Assembly (NCBI GenBank): GCA_023213315.1
Contig: JAKCPI010031579.1
Span: 1 to 64,000, forward strand
Direction of reading: 5' to 3'
Source: Euborellia annulipes
Taxonomy: Eukaryota > Arthropoda > Insecta > Dermaptera > Anisolabididae
Length of the DNA: 64,000 bases
The translations under genes were made by a program, and so were the position numbers. The notes below the pieces were generated by a model. That model saw nothing but the letters and a program-made list of their open reading frames with translations, made no database searches and was not told where the DNA came from. Positions 30,850 through 41,494 of the stretch are shown here, in pieces (position 1 is the stretch's first letter; each line of letters begins with the position of its first letter).

Positions 30850-31420
30850 TATTTGGTCTGTTTTCATTTAATTTGATAAATTATGGTGATTAGATAATTA
30901 GGCTGATCGCTTCCCGGACTGAGCTTACAAAAATTATTTAATTGGTAACCAATATAATTTAAATAAATAATAAAAAAAATTAAATAAAATGGTATTTACT
31001 AAAAATCAATATTTATTAGCTCACTTATGAACATATATATATATATATATGTTTGTATATAAATATCATCATATATATTTCATTTACAAATATATTAATA
31101 CATAAATGAAAGATGACATATTTGAGAAAAACTAAATCTGGGTTTATTTTCAATAACTATTAGTCAATTATTTTTTTTTTTTTACTAAATAAAATAAAAT
31201 AATACTTTTGTATAATTATAATTAATTTAAATAAAATAATAGATTTTCTAAATAAATATTTTTTATCCCTTTAAAAAAGCGAAGTGTTTTTTTTAACAAT
31301 GATTATTTACAAAATGTATCCTTATTTTTGAAAATTTTAGCATTTTATATAGGTATAAAAGTGTTTACAACATTTTTTTTTGCAAAATGTAAAACTCTAT
31401 ATATACCGTTGAGTTTGATG
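30850..31420. other. AT-rich, no gene seen
   Basis: Probable 3' flank of CC2D2A: (TA)n near 30,740-30,770 and 31,030-31,055, otherwise featureless. Confidence 0.5.
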
Positions 31421-31502
31421 GCTGTAGATATTCAATTAGGAGAGGACGGGAGCCTTCCCGGGACACAGCAGTTAAGTAAAAATAAAAAAACATTATATCC
31501 TG

Positions 31503-31545
31503 TCGCCGACGTTTCGAGCGCTAGTCGCACTCATCTTCAGGGCAA
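31503..31545 (-). ncRNA. Hammerhead-like motif in the opposite arm
   Basis: The same stems and core on the minus strand (CTGAAGA at 31,540-31,534, GAAA at 31,515-31,512). Confidence 0.5.
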
Positions 31546-31829
31546 GCAAAATTGCCAAAAATAAGTTCAAGTGGTGTAGTACTGTATATTAATATCATGC
31601 AGAAACATGTTTGTACAATTTTGCATAGTTATAAAAAAGTGTAATAAACAAGAACCATTCAACAACCAACTATGCGACTGAAACTATATTGGAACAGCAA
31701 GGTTGTTGGTTGTTGAATGGTTCTTGTTTATTGCACTTTTTTATAACGATGCAAAATTGTACAAACATGTTTATGCATGATATTAATATACAGTACCACA
31801 CCACCTGTACTTATTTTTGGCAATTCTGC

Positions 31830-31872
31830 TTGCCCTGAAGATGAGTGCGACTAGCGCTCGAAACGTCGGCGA
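31830..31872 (+). ncRNA. Hammerhead-ribozyme-like motif, best example
   Basis: Stem I TTGCC (31,830-31,834) pairs with GGCGA (31,868-31,872; one wobble). Core CTGAAGA (31,835-31,841), extra T, stem II GAGTGC/GCGCTC with loop GACTA, GAAA (31,860-31,863), C, cleavage-type GTC (31,865-31,867). Beyond stem I, TCT and GGA pair again after a 2-nt internal loop. Stem III would be the palindrome ACGT, which needs a dimer. The extra T at the start of stem II is shared by all copies here. Confidence 0.5.
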
Positions 31873-31944
31873 CAGGATATAATGTTTTTTATTTTTACTT
31901 AACTGCTGTGTCCCGGGAAGGCTCCCGTCCTCTCCTATATATAC

Positions 31945-32790
31945 CTTTTAAAGATACGAAACTAGGGCGATTACTAGGCCAGTCGATATATAAATATATA
32001 TATATAACAATATCTAAAAGTCATTTGTATCACACTTGGTGGAGAATAAGAGGGTCTCTGTAGTTCAAGTTAAAAAGCTTGACATGATAAAATTTTTTGG
32101 CTTTTCGTTATATAATATCAAAAATCAGGACCATATGTTTTTTCAATAACAAATTATTTAATAAATCATACTCTCTCTGAAAGGAAAGTTTTATTATTCA
32201 CGATTAAATTAAAAACACAATGGAAAAAATAATTTTTATTAACAATAAATAGAAGTAGAGTATAATCCACCATAAAATCATTGGAGTTCACGAGTTCCTA
32301 ATAACAAGGAATACAATTGTGCCTCCCTAGTGAGTCACTAAAAAAGAATTTGAGACCCCAGGTCTGAAAGATAATCTCAAAATGGTTTTTTTAAAGCCTT
32401 GGCTTGAGGAAGGTGAAAAATATAAACCGAAGTATATTTCATATTGATTTAAAATTGTGATCATAATCTTATAATTTTTTTATTGTTTTTCTTTTTAAAA
32501 AATTGGACAATCATTTCGAGTCAGAAATATTATTTTTTTTTAATGACAGTGTTTTCACTATTAGAGTAGTCAGTCTTTGCTAATCATTAGATAAACATAA
32601 AATAAGGTTTGCGAAAGGATGCGGTGTGCCAAGTTGTTTAAATAAGGTACATGTATTGAGACGATGGCAACTTAAAGCATAAGTAAAATACCTAAAAATC
32701 TTTACTTGCCAGTCTCAATACATTTTCCGCTAGTAAATAAGATGGAAATCTTTGTTGAAACAATATTGAACGAAAAAAGTTTTCATTAAA
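31945..32790. other. AT-rich, no gene seen
   Basis: No open frame with family likeness and no clear repeat. The short ORFs here are composition effects. Confidence 0.5.
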
Positions 32791-32814
32791 AATTATTCAT
32801 ATTTAAAAAAAAAA

Positions 32815-33560
32815 GCAACGAAATAATCACATGCATCGGGGTCCACATAATAGTGGTGCCCACTGTTTTTGTTGTGAAGCCTTTCATCTCTCAATTGATG
32901 GGAACGAGCGCAGATAGAACTAACGCACAAATATTTAGTTCTGAAATATTTCAATTTTAAACTTTGTAAACCAACAAAACACCAATAGGAAGTTTTTTTT
33001 TTGCTGTCAGAGCACTCTGATGACAATATCAGACTGAGAAACAAATTGTACAAATAGTACAGACCTTTGCTCAATTGATAGTGCTGAAAAGTCTGGGTTT
33101 GTCATAATTGTGGGTTAGCACTAGGAACCGATCGATGTTTTGGTTTCGGTTACGGTTTTGGCCAAAAATCCTGGTTTCGGCCATAGTTTCGGTTTCGGCC
33201 TAAAACAAGCCGAAACCTGAGTTTGAAAAGATGGTATGAGACTCATATACTAAAAAAAAAGAAAAGTTGAATGAGATTCGCACCTAAAAACAAGGTCAAA
33301 TGATTTTAGCAAAAGGGAAAAATGGAGTGATTGAGACTCTTCACGAGGGGAAATTTACTAAAAAAAAAAAGATTAAAATGATATGAATTTTGTATAGGAA
33401 ATTTTAAGAAAAAGTTGAAAACAAGTTTCGGTTACGGTTTCGGGCGAAACTAAGATAGAGGCCGAAATTCTGTTTGGATTTCGGTTACGGCTCACAATCT
33501 AGTTCCGGTCGGACCGTAGTTAGCACTATGCTGTCCCCTTCCTGTGAGACCTATCAAAAA
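32815..33560. repeat. R3 repeat, fullest copy, with a hAT insertion
   Basis: Continuous R3 sequence up to GTGGGTTAGCAC, then the hAT element, then TATGCTGTCCCCTTCCTG. Confidence 0.7.
33122..33518. mobile_element. hAT-like MITE made of CCGAAACC/GGTTTCGG words
   Basis: 397 bp with ends TAGGAACCGA and TCGGACCGTA and the exact 8-bp duplication GTTAGCAC (33,114-33,121, 33,519-33,526). Same family as 61,354-61,685. Confidence 0.85.
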
Positions 33561-34456
33561 TAGAAATTTTCAAACACTACAGACATCCTTTGTTCTTTTT
33601 GTACTCCAAGAATGCTCTACTTTGGAGCGAGGTGAGGAAACTAGGGATAATTTAGAAAATTTCGCTAAAATTTGGCAAAATCCCCTACCACAGTATAGTC
33701 TGTGTTATGCAATCAATGATAATGGCGACAAAAAAAAGAAGAGCAACAAGGGGGATTGTTTAAGCCCTAGTTTGGCCTGTCGGAGACCCTTGCGTAAATA
33801 TATAGTTAGTGCCGACTAACTCGTCTTGCTTCTAATTAAAAAATGTTGATAATTTTTATTAAATAAAAAGAAAGTTTCAAGTTTTGTATAAAAAACGAAT
33901 AACTTTTCACATGATTTGGAGATCTTTGAAATTATTTCTCATGCCCAATAAAATCTTAATATTGGCAAAGTTTTGCTACTAGAATAGTGGACATTGTATA
34001 TATGATTATATATATATATATAATATCAAATTCTATAGAATGCAAACATTTTTCTACAAATGTTTGTGTGATTTTAAAATTTAAATTAAAAATCAAGAAA
34101 TATTTGAAAGGGATAACAAGAGTATTTTTTAAAAAAATAAATTTAATTTTCTTTGAAAAATCTAAGATCTTCAACTTTTTAAAAAGTTATTCATAAAGTG
34201 CAAATTACGAGTTTATTTTTTTCTTGGAGTAAATGCAAATTCTAAAGCATTTTAACCCAGCCTTTTATTTTTATTTAATTTTAAGAAGTGATTGAAAAAA
34301 TCATTTTGTATTTATTCATTAAAAATACCAGGTATTTAAACAAGAGACATAAATCTCCTATTTTAAAATAATTACTAGCCTACTATAAAAAATTCAAATA
34401 ATACAATATTGCAATATATCTAAAATATACAAAATGATTGTCTTCAAACACTCTTA
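33527..34456. other. AT-rich, no gene seen
   Basis: The frame near 33,544-33,819 overlaps the R3 repeat and shows no domain. Confidence 0.5.
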
Positions 34457-34462
34457 TTTATT
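34457..34462 (-). terminator. Possible IP6K poly(A) signal
   Basis: AATAAA on the minus strand about 250 bases past the stop. This is a weak candidate in AT-rich DNA. Confidence 0.25.
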
Positions 34463-34710
34463 ATAATATAATATTTTAAATATTTGTATAAATTATTTTA
34501 AAACTATATCAAACTTAACAATCTGGCAGATAATATAGAAGAATGAATACTGTAAAAATTGTCTTAAAAATCTTTAGTGCATTAAAAAAAATTTTATCTA
34601 AATAAATATCGTGCAGGAACTTATAAAAAAAAATATTTAAAGATTGGTCCAGAATTAAAAACTGAAGACTTATTTGGGCAGTGGGAATTGGGGGAGTATT
34701 AATTAATCTA

Positions 34711-35436
34711 TTAAACAAGTAAACTCTGTTCACGTTCGATATTTTTCAAAATCGATATCATATTTTCTAACCCAAATAAAAATCCTCGGTCAGGACCTTG
34801 ATAAACGACTGGATCATCGAGGCCTCGATGTGTGGCATGAGCAAAATCAATAATCCGAACATCCACTAATGGTTCAGGCGAAGGATTGTTTGTATCACTC
34901 TTTGAAGGATTTAATTTGACGGGGAATTTAGCTTCATCGCGTCCCACCTCGCTGCTACTTCTTCGACGACGAGTCGATGGACTTCTTGATAATGAAGGCG
35001 ATTCATTCTCCTCGAAAACAGTTGAATTCGTTGAGATTGGCTGATTTAATATAGGATATTCAAAAGTGGGAACATCAAGAAGAGGCGAGAGAGTTTCTAC
35101 TGAAGAACTTCTTCGCGAAAGGCCATGAGGTGAGAGCGTTGTATCTGAAGGCTCATCTTCAAGTGGCCCGGTTGGGCCATCTTGTATACTCCCAGGAGGC
35201 ACTTCACCTTCATAAAGTAATAACAATGAGGTTGTATAAAATCGAATTGCCTCTGTTGTACTCAGGACTGATACTAATTCTTCAAGTCGGCGAACAAGAA
35301 CTCTTAAAACATCTATTCGAAGACGCGAACCATTGTGTAAAAATTGGCGTAAGGCTTGTTGAAATCCTCCCACAGTTAAACTGCGTCCAAAAAATTTATT
35401 TCGGCAAATAAATCGTTCTGATGTTACTTGATACAC
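34711..35436 (-). CDS. IP6K: IP6K exon 5 (last) with stop
   Basis: Starts [20 protein letters not shown], matching VYQL....YLCRNKYYGR. It contains [12 protein letters not shown], the Ser-rich loop, [15 protein letters not shown] and [17 protein letters not shown], and ends REQSLLV-stop. Confidence 0.97.
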   Translation of the reverse strand: MYQVTSERFICRNKFFGRSLTVGGFQQALRQFLHNGSRLRIDVLRVLVRRLEELVSVLSTTEAIRFYTTSLLLLYEGEVPPGSIQDGPTGPLEDEPSDTTLSPHGLSRRSSSVETLSPLLDVPTFEYPILNQPISTNSTVFEENESPSLSRSPSTRRRRSSSEVGRDEAKFPVKLNPSKSDTNNPSPEPLVDVRIIDFAHATHRGLDDPVVYQGPDRGFLFGLENMISILKNIEREQSLLV

Positions 35437-38020
35437 CTAAAATAAAAATTCATAGGAAAAATTATTAACTCTGATCTTGATGATTTTGAGAGGAAGCAAA
35501 CCTATTTTAAGAGGAAGTAAATGAATACACAGGGGAGAGGAGTATAAGGAAGATAGAGAAGAGAAAATATTAAAATTTCAATCAACTAGGACTGTAAAAT
35601 TAGATATGTGCAGATGAGCAGGTCAAGGCAGTCCAACAGTAGAGAATTAAAAAAATATACGTATGATTTATATATCGGGCCATTAAGATCCTTACCTGAC
35701 TGATGAAGGCTTCCTAGATGGTAGCCGATATACAAGAGGTTTGATGTTTTGTTAAATAAAAACTTAATTGAGAAAATAAATATATAAATCATCATACGTA
35801 TATTTTTTTAATTTTCTACTGTAAGACTGTGTTCCGGATTCAAATTAGCATTAACAAATAACTTCTGTATGATTAAAAGTATATATTAAATATACTTTTT
35901 ATATTCCCAATAACCCTTTAAAATTATTTTATATAAACATAAATAATTACCTGCATTCCTCCGATCCTGACACCCAATTTGCCTGAAGTAGTACTAACTA
36001 CTTTAATAATCTTGCTCTGTTTTTTTGGTAAACTAGCTGCATCTCCATATTGCCGTGTGCCCATTTTTAAATCCAAAATGCATGGATATGTAAATTTCCA
36101 TGTTAGATTCTCAAGTAAGATGAAATCTAAATACACTTTCAGGAAATTTAATTTATAATATTGCAGTAATTAAAAATATTAATTAAATTAAAATTAAGAA
36201 AAAATTATAGATTTCCGTCAAAAATAGAAAAAATTGAGAAAAAAGGATACAAGGCTCGGCATTTTTTTGATTTGATAAACTTTGTAAATATGTACGATGG
36301 CATTTAAAAACCCACGGATTAAATGCTGATTCTTTGCATGGCGAATTCGGCTTATCAGTTTGATCTTCAAAGGATAATTTTAACGATTCATCTTTAATTT
36401 CAATACTTCCAGATCGTCGTAATCGTACACCACTAAAAAATAAATTTGAACAATTATTTTTTATAAGTTTTTGTGATTATTGTTATTACAGAGAAGGGAT
36501 TAATTTAAAAAATCGGGGAATTTAATTTAATTTAATTTAATCTTCAGTTATTGGAAATTATACACTTAAAGCAAAGCACATGTGATTGAACTAGGATTTT
36601 TTAATAACATTTATTTGCTTCATACAAAATTATATGGTTCCTGGCTCAAGAACAGAGATATTTTATTGACAAATCCTGGTTCAATGACATGCGTTGCGAT
36701 ATGTGTGTAATTTCAATAACTGAAGTTGGTTAAATAAATTCAGGCCGAAAAGTCTTATTTTGGGAGTTTTATTGAATATCCCAATCTCCATCCCTCTATT
36801 ATAATCACCTCACAACTTCAAGCAAAGATTTTAATTAATTTTTCTTCTAGTTTTTAAACATCTCTATTTATTTCAATAACATTCTATTATAAATTGTTGA
36901 GTTTGATATCTGTAGATATTCAATTATGAGAGGACGGGAGCCTTTCCTGGCCAAGTAAAAATAAAAAACGTTATATTCTGTCGCCCGACGTTTCGAGCGC
37001 TAGCCCTGAAGATTAGTGCGACTAGCGGTCGAAACGTCGGCGACAGGATATAACGTTTTTTATTTTTACTTGGCTGCTGTGTCCCGGGAAGCCTCCCGTC
37101 TTCTCCTAATTCAATTATAAATATTTTCAGTACTACTTCCCTTTATCTTCAGGGAAAATCAAATATATATGTTTAACATATAGTATATAAATTTGTATTT
37201 ATGTAGACTTCTCTTGATTTTGGACTTTTCATTTAAAAGTCTTTGCCCTGAAGATTTGCGCATTTTAATGCTGAAAATCTTAAATAAATTGATTTTTTTG
37301 GACATAATAAAGTAGCCGTTAAAAAAATCAATTAAACAAAGATTATTAATTATAAAATAAAGATGAAAATTAATATTAATCTGAATAAACTCAAAACACT
37401 TACCAGGAATGTTGGCTTACAGGATTTATTCAAGGTTCTGGAGGCTTGCCTAGTCTGGCTTTGCTTGGGAACCTGTGAGCAAACATTCTTGGTAAGTGTA
37501 TTTGATTTGAGGAGGAATAAATTTGAAAAGCCATACCTTGAAAGTGAAGAATCCTTAGGTTGATAGGTATCTGGTGGTTTAGTTGAGAATGTAAGATAAC
37601 CATCGTCATCCTGAACTACTCTCACTTGAATCACTCCATAAAATTTAGGCGTGAATTTTTTAAGAAGTTCAGGAAGAGTTTCATAAAATTTTAATTCTCT
37701 TGAAACAAGCGGTTTACAAACTGTGCAAGCATCAAGACAAAGCATCGACGAATGACCCCCAACTTGATGAATAAAAGGTTCCAACTGCCAAACAAAAATA
37801 TCAATAATTATCGAAATTAGATGAAATATCTTTGTTTTACAAAAGTAAGGTGAAATTGATTCTTACAAACTTTTGCATTTCAAAATGAAGATAAAAAACT
37901 AAAATTTGGTTATATTAATAAAAAAAAATCCTAAAAATATAAACATAATAATTAGATATGGGATGAGCAAGAAGAAATGAAACTTACAATAATTAAATTA
38001 TTTCCTTGTTTAGTTTCCAT
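34711..38020 (-). CDS. IP6K: Inositol hexakisphosphate kinase (IP6K), complete, five exons
   Basis: On the minus strand the exons are 38020-37988, 37784-37537, 36432-36251, 36135-35951 and 35436-34711. The total is 1,374 nt, or 457 aa plus stop, with every GT-AG junction in phase. Human IP6K1 is 441 aa. The enzyme phosphorylates InsP6 to the inositol pyrophosphate 5-InsP7 using ATP. Diagnostic motifs are [13 protein letters not shown] near the N-terminus, the inositol-phosphate-kinase signature PxxxDxKxG at residues 172-180 (PCILDLKMG), the TSLL/SSLL motif near 285, and IDFAH at 412-416, followed by [13 protein letters not shown] Ser-rich loop of roughly 110 residues (about 297-405) between the last two motifs is longer than in mammals. 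The gene is convergent with CC2D2A and divergent from the NUDT3-type gene. Confidence 0.96.
35951..36135 (-). CDS. IP6K: IP6K exon 4, kinase signature
   Basis: Encodes [10 protein letters not shown] and [17 protein letters not shown], which contains the PxxxDxKxG catalytic signature, then [10 protein letters not shown] and a GTAATT donor. It is the most diagnostic exon of the gene. Confidence 0.97.
36251..36432 (-). CDS. IP6K: IP6K exon 3
   Basis: Encodes [12 protein letters not shown] and [14 protein letters not shown], matching the family's NPWSLRCHKQQL. It ends at CCTT|GTATCC, completing a Leu codon with exon 4. Confidence 0.93.
36898..37130. mobile_element. Short palindromic element with hammerhead-like motif, in IP6K intron 2
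   Basis: Shares GTTGAGTTTGAT, CTGTAGATATTCAATTA, GAGAGGACGGGAGCC and the AAACGTCGGCGACAGGATAT block with 31,410-31,937, but the central 300 bp are missing. Confidence 0.75.
37003..37041 (+). ncRNA. Hammerhead-like motif
   Basis: GCC/GGC stem I, CTGAAGA (37,006-37,012), a stem II with one G-G clash, GAAA, C and GTC. A weaker version of 31,830-31,872. Confidence 0.35.
37395..37500. repeat. Inverted repeat with mirrored splice donors in IP6K intron 2
   Basis: ACACTTACCAGGAATGTT (left) and AACATTCTTGGTAAGTGT (right) pair over 18 bases with one mismatch, so each strand shows a GGTAAGTGT donor. Lies just downstream of the exon 2 donor. Confidence 0.7.
37537..37784 (-). CDS. IP6K: IP6K exon 2
   Basis: Acceptor TTTGGCAG precedes the TTG codon for Leu of [10 protein letters not shown]. 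The exon encodes [17 protein letters not shown], matching VCKPLISREQRFYESLP. The donor at 37,536/37,535 (TCAAG|GTATGG) is chosen over the later GTAAGT at 37,403 because only it restores the frame of exon 3 (joint codon AGT). Confidence 0.92.
37988..38020 (-). CDS. IP6K: IP6K exon 1 (start codon)
   Basis: Eleven codons, [11 protein letters not shown], then a consensus GTAAGT donor. This start was chosen because it joins in phase to [14 protein letters not shown]. An overlapping upstream ATG in another frame stops within nine codons. Confidence 0.8.
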
Positions 38021-38567
38021 CTGCTTCACACCTCATAAAAAATGCAAGTTTAACTTGCAACAGCATGGAATAAACGAACAAGTTTGACAGTTTATCGAGA
38101 GAAATGTCAACGTTTTGAGGGGGATCAAGTTCACTGGCTGACCGAATTCAACTGCAAAAACTGGGGGAGGTCACTGTAGGAAAATCAATAAATGGCAATT
38201 GAGTCTGATGACGTAGTTAGAAATTTCTTCTTTCTTTTAGCAAGTTTCACAAAATAGATAATACCAAATCAATAATTCCACTTCTAAATCAAATATTATA
38301 AATATATTAACTATTTTTTCTCTAAAAATAATTAAACATTAGGGAATTCAAAGAATTTTTTTTTTTACTTGAAAGATTAATAAATTTCTATATAGTCACT
38401 TTATTATAGAAGGGAACTACTCAAATGATTAGATAATCAAATCCATTATACTTTTAATTAAATGTGAGTGTCTATAAAAAGGAAGAATTATATTACGTTC
38501 AAATGACATTTGTCTCGCGCGTCAAAATAAACATGAAGATAGAAAAGAGCATTTCGTACATTGAGAT

Positions 38568-38925
38568 CAGAGTTGGCAAGTTTTATCCCGCCGAGTATAA
38601 TACACGGTTTTATACATGTATAAAACTAGGCCAATGTATAAAAAGTATAAAACTGTAAAAAACCAACCCCCTCCCTCTGAAAAAACAGCTTAAAAACTTT
38701 TCATATTTTATAATGTTCTAAAGCATTGACGATATTGTTTGATTTTTAATTAGTGAATAATATAATCAAAATGTTAATAATTGAAAAATGAAATTTTATT
38801 TGAACTTCCTTTCTCGTCGGGTTTGCGCATGCGCATCCAAGTTTTATACATTTTATACGTTTTATATAAGTTTTATCCGCAATTTTTGTATAAAACTGCA
38901 AAATCGTGTATAAAACCCAACTCTG
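38568..38925. mobile_element. hAT-like MITE between IP6K and the NUDT3-type gene
   Basis: 358 bp with ends CAGAGTTGGC and CCAACTCTG and exact 8-bp duplication ATTGAGAT (38,560-38,567, 38,926-38,933). The arms repeat TTTTATAC words. Confidence 0.9.
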
Positions 38926-39059
38926 ATTGAGATATAGATTCCTGATAGATTCCTCAGAGCCCAAGACTAAAAAATTATTAATTATTTGATAATTCATTTT
39001 GAATGAAATAAAAATTTAATAATTAACTAGGTAGAGCTTTTACAAACAATGCTCAAATA

Positions 39060-39170
39060 TACTGTAAATAAGCCAGTCGGGGGACCGAAAGCGTGGAGGT
39101 CCTGGTTCGACTCCAGGGGGCGCAATTTTTGTCCAATCAAACACGAACAAACAAATTTGTTATCTTAAAA
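39060..39170 (+). mobile_element. tRNA-derived SINE fragment (family S3)
   Basis: GGAGGTCCTGGTTCGACTCC, then GGGGGCGCAAT, then the AATCAAACACGAACAAAC tail. The 5' half of a tRNA is not recognisable. Confidence 0.55.
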
Positions 39171-39930
39171 ATTTAATAATTACAATTTTTCATAGTTTTG
39201 ATTGTTTTTTTTTTTTACAATTTTTATTGCCACAGGTATATGATGCAGCAAGCAAAAAGAATTTTGAATATATCCTCTAATAAAATGTTTTTCATTTATC
39301 TATACTAAATATTCTATAAATTTGTTCCCAGTGGTCTAATCCATTGTTAAGCCTCAATCAACAATTGTTTTTGAAATTTTTCTATTTCATAAATTTGAGT
39401 TTAAAATAGTTTCTTAATTTGATCATAGATGTCACTACGTACACTAAATTAAAATTTATTAAAATTAAATAAATTTAATTTCTTATTAAATTAAATCTTT
39501 ATATATATATATATAATTATTTATTAAAATATTTAATTTTTTTTTTTTTTTTTTTGCTATTTTTTATTTTTTATTTTTAATGAAGAGGTTAGATAAGGAC
39601 AACAACAACAGAGAGTGTTGATGAGGGAGTCTGCAAACGAGAGGCAACCAGCCAGTGGCGACTCCTCAGTTGACCAGCTGATCAGTTGATTGCAAAGCAC
39701 GAAAGGGTTCGGGACAACAGGACATGGACAGGCAGTTTTCGTGCACCCGTCGTGACCTCCGAGACCCCTGGGCTTAGTGTTAGGAACGCCTCAAACTACC
39801 CAACTCAACACCCCGGACAGTAAAACAATTTACTCTTCTCAATATCGTCCATCAATAAACTCCTCATGATTGGCAATTTATAATTATTATGAAGTGTATA
39901 GTGTTTCTTATTCAATTTGACTAATATACT

Positions 39931-39963
39931 ATGGCGGGTACCAAGGTGATCCTAAATCGGTGA
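39931..39963 (+). CDS. Candidate upstream ORF of the NUDT3-type gene
   Basis: ATG plus nine codons (MAGTKVILNR) and TGA, 75 bases before the main start, in a different frame. It matters only if the 5' UTR is unspliced here. AAG|GTGATC inside it could instead be a splice donor. Confidence 0.25.
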   Translation: MAGTKVILNR

Positions 39964-40037
39964 GATATTTTCAATTTCTAAATACGGATTCTGTTCCTGT
40001 TGGTTGCACAAATTATATATATATATTATAAATAAAT

Positions 40038-40136
40038 ATGGTCAAAGAAAAACCGAATTCAACTCGGATATATGATGAAGAGGGATTCCGAAGAAGGGCA
40101 GCCTGCATATGCGTCAAAAGCGAACTCGAAAAAGAG
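40038..40136 (+). CDS. NUDT3: Diphosphoinositol polyphosphate phosphohydrolase (NUDT3/Aps type), first coding exon only
   Basis: Thirty-three codons begin MVKEKPNSTRIYDEEG and continue FRRRAACICVKSELEKE, then GTAATC. The family starts with the same pattern (K.K.N.TRTYD..G..KRAACLCFRSE.EEE) and its first intron falls at the same place, just before VLLVSSS. An in-frame TAA lies nine bases before the ATG, so the start is firm. The enzyme removes the beta-phosphate of InsP7/InsP8 and also cleaves diadenosine polyphosphates. The Nudix box (GG.MEPEE...EV.EEAG) is in the next exon, which I could not find up to 64,000. Intron 1 is therefore over 23.8 kb, or the gene is broken. Confidence 0.85.
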
Positions 40137-41185
40137 GTAATCATCATTACATTTATTTGCTTTTATTATTAAATTAAACATCATTATTTCTAGATGAATA
40201 TATAATAAGTTACTTAGATACATGTTAAAAAGTGCAATTGTAATAGAAAAAATGCAATTTTAAAATTACTCTTTTGAAACTTCATCCAAGTAACTTCTTG
40301 TATATTCATCTTATATTCACTTTGGGCTGTTTTTCACTATATATTACTACTTAATATCTGTTTTAATTGGACATTAATATTTATTTAGTCAATTCTTACT
40401 TTTTAAAATTAAAAAGCAAATACTTTTAATGTGTGAACTAAATAAATATAAATAGATACACGATTGAACCGGTTAGAAGTGATTAAGGGCACGATTTTTA
40501 TAAATTTTAATAATAAATTTGTTAGGTACTTAGATTTTTAATATTAAATTTGTTTTATAATTCTTTTGATTCCATTTAATGAAGAAATTACTTTTGTGTG
40601 ATATATACAATATATATATATGTGGAGCACAAATGCAAAACTGCCCTTTTCCAAAAAATTTCGAAATTGAGTTAGAGGTCGTGTACTACTAATTAGTTAG
40701 TGGGGATTCTGAATTTGAACTTATTTTCTTTCCAAATTATATATTTACCATAAAAAACATAGTATGAAATATGCATTTGGTTGCAAACTTTCTTTATCCA
40801 TTGTATGGTTTTAAAAATTTTTTATTTTACTGTATCCCAACCAGATCAAACTGGACCATGTCGATATTGATACGTTTCAAAATCTCTCCTGCTAAGTAAA
40901 TTAATATATTCTCCTAAGTGGACGGTTGTAAAACTGCCTATGTATAAAATTGAGCTGCAAAACTCTCCTTTTCAAACACATTTTTATCAATATTTTATTT
41001 ATTTATCCATCCTAATGAAAATTGCCCAAATTACTTGGTTTAAAACCCAAGTCGAACCCGAACAGTCGAAAAATGTTTTTAGGCTATCTTTTTATAGCAA
41101 AAATGAATATATAGTTTTTTTCTATTTATCAAAAAAAGTGCATAGTGAATAAGGATAGTTTTGCATCTCAGCTCCACATATACCG

Positions 41186-41241
<56 letters not shown>

Positions 41242-41490
41242 TGTTTGATATTTCGCTTTCTTCATAAAAATTTCCGAATATTCTGCAATTTTTTTCTTTT
41301 TAATTATTTTATTCTATCCATACTATTGTATAAAGATTGTGTGAGTTTGTTTGTATGACTAGAAAAGACTCAGAAAGTACTGAACTGATTGAAACATTTA
41401 ACTCAGGTCCCTTTGGGTAACACAAAGACTTTAAAAAGTAATTATATTTAATTTAGATAAATTTTCATTTCATAACATCTAAGTACTTTT
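40137..41490 (+). other. Start of intron 1 of the NUDT3-type gene, no exon seen
   Basis: AT-rich, with (TA)n at about 40,605-40,622 and 41,190-41,240. I see no Nudix-box sequence. Confidence 0.5.
41193..41239. repeat. (AT)n microsatellite
   Basis: About 23 uninterrupted AT units. Confidence 0.9.
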
Positions 41491-41494
41491 ATGT

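Larger units (their letters stand above)
31437..31937. mobile_element. 500-bp palindromic element with a hammerhead-like motif in each arm
   Basis: Arms from TAGGAGAGGACGGGAGCC to its complement pair almost throughout, with the centre near 31,690. The arms include GGTTGTTGAATGGTTCTTG and the hammerhead-like segment. Related to 36,898-37,130. It resembles inverted Penelope-like termini; no reverse transcriptase is present. Confidence 0.75.
38021..40037. promoter_or_regulatory. Divergent region between IP6K and the NUDT3-type gene
   Basis: About 2.0 kb separates the two start codons. It includes a hAT MITE (38,568-38,925), a SINE fragment near 39,060-39,170, and a less AT-rich, non-repetitive stretch (39,580-39,930) that probably holds the promoter or 5' UTR of the NUDT3-type gene. 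No TATA box stands out. Whether both genes share regulation is inference from layout only. Confidence 0.4.

Noticed and set aside
37404..37536. Longer exon 2 of IP6K ending at the consensus GTAAGT
   Set aside because: It joins exon 3 in a frame that stops within eleven codons; the donor at 37,536 keeps the family sequence.
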